Part shown: in pieces, positions 63,481 through 64,000 of the stretch
Position numbering within the stretch: position 1 is the first letter of the stretch
Layout: each line of letters opens with the position of its first letter
NCBI RefSeq assembly: GCF_041296385.1
Contig: NW_027184085.1
Span: forward strand, 13,697,301-13,761,300
Direction of reading: 5' to 3'
From: Aphelocoma coerulescens
Taxonomy: Eukaryota > Chordata > Aves > Passeriformes > Corvidae
DNA: 64,000 nucleotides
Translations under genes and position numbers: made by a program
The notes under the pieces: generated by a model
Seen by the model: the letters and a program-made list of their open reading frames with translations, nothing else
The model's database searches: none
What the model was told of the DNA's origin: nothing

Positions 63481-64000
63481 ACAGATGTCTTTTCTCTAAA
63501 ATACTATTTCTCCTTGTGTTTTCCCAAAATATATGGCTCGAGAGACATTCTAATGAGTCCCAGTGATTTATTTCTTAGTAGACCTTCAAATGGACTCTGA
63601 GAATTAAATACTTTTCCCACTACTTCATGTTTTTTCCATTGTGAATAAGGAAAAATATTTAAATTTAGTCAATTTTCCTTTTCAAGGTCAAGTCTCTTTA
63701 GTCTCATCATTTCCCATCCAGAATTGAATCTTTTATGATCATGGCAAAAGGAATATTATTAGCTTATATGTGCATAATCATAAGATTTTCCTGTCAGGAT
63801 TCTTGTAGTGGATGTTTGTATGTAATACAAGCCATTACTTTTAGTTAGAGTCAGTAGGAAGCCTTTATTTTAGGTGCCTTCATATTGCTTAAATTTAACC
63901 ATGTTGACAGAAGTTTTTTCCATGCCTGATCTCTGTTTTATCCCAGCTTTATTTTGACAGCTGATGGAAAGCTCTCCACTTGTTCCTGCCCCAACCCCTT

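Larger units (their letters stand above)
58768..64000. other. Noncoding unique DNA to the window end
   Basis: 59210-59700 is GC-richer with scattered CpG and no recognised content; I could not find paired TG...CA ends that would make it a solo LTR. A CCAA-rich stretch lies at 61565-61597. Homopolymers lie at 61218-61232 (A) and 62581-62594 (T). 63130-63480 is an AT-rich block with homeodomain and SOX-like sites. Short frames have no domains. Confidence 0.5.

Noticed and set aside
1..64000. tRNA, rRNA, known microRNA hairpins, CRISPR arrays, bacterial promoters or operons
   Set aside because: None of their diagnostic sequences were seen on either strand; the window has vertebrate composition and avian CR1 elements.

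Overview
The window looks like noncoding DNA from a bird nuclear genome. It is AT-rich, poor in CpG, and has no long open frames, no bacterial-style gene packing, and no rRNA, tRNA or CRISPR signature. The bird assignment rests on three fragments of CR1, the dominant avian non-LTR retrotransposon. One of them (37568-37826, plus strand) keeps the CR1 3' tail, a short repeat of the ATTCTGTG type. One is a minus-strand 3' portion (41661-42112). One is an older, 3'-truncated minus-strand copy (54660-55420). I cannot name the species or the locus.

No protein-coding gene can be called with confidence. Almost every open frame is under 110 codons, lacks a recognisable domain, and is often overlapped by equally long frames on the other strand, as chance predicts. 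The window is therefore either intergenic or the inside of very large introns. Layout: 1-2340 has the texture of a 3' UTR ending at an ATTAAA signal (2315-2320). 2341-37567 is unique noncoding DNA with a few AT-rich, homeodomain-site-rich blocks that resemble conserved noncoding elements, one canonical G-quadruplex motif (11019-11045) and several low-complexity tracts. 37568-42112 holds two CR1 copies and an unusual A/C-only tract (39891-40050). 42113-54659 is noncoding, with a 145-codon ATG frame at 53578-54015. 54660-55420 is the third CR1. The rest is unique noncoding DNA.

The most interesting unexplained signals are short segments flanked by good splice signals. On the plus strand these are 24 nt at 46833-46856, 35 nt at 38937-38971, 38 nt at 26341-26378 with a perfect TACTAAC branch point, 54 nt at 12197-12250 and 115 nt at 51569-51683. 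On the minus strand they are 81 nt at 28700-28780, 21 nt at 37348-37368 and 26 nt at 44140-44165. Splice-like pairs are common by chance in 64 kb, so each is a hypothesis. If several are real, the window lies inside a gene with very long introns and small exons, or in a spliced noncoding RNA. Avian RNA-seq and whole-genome alignments would settle this.
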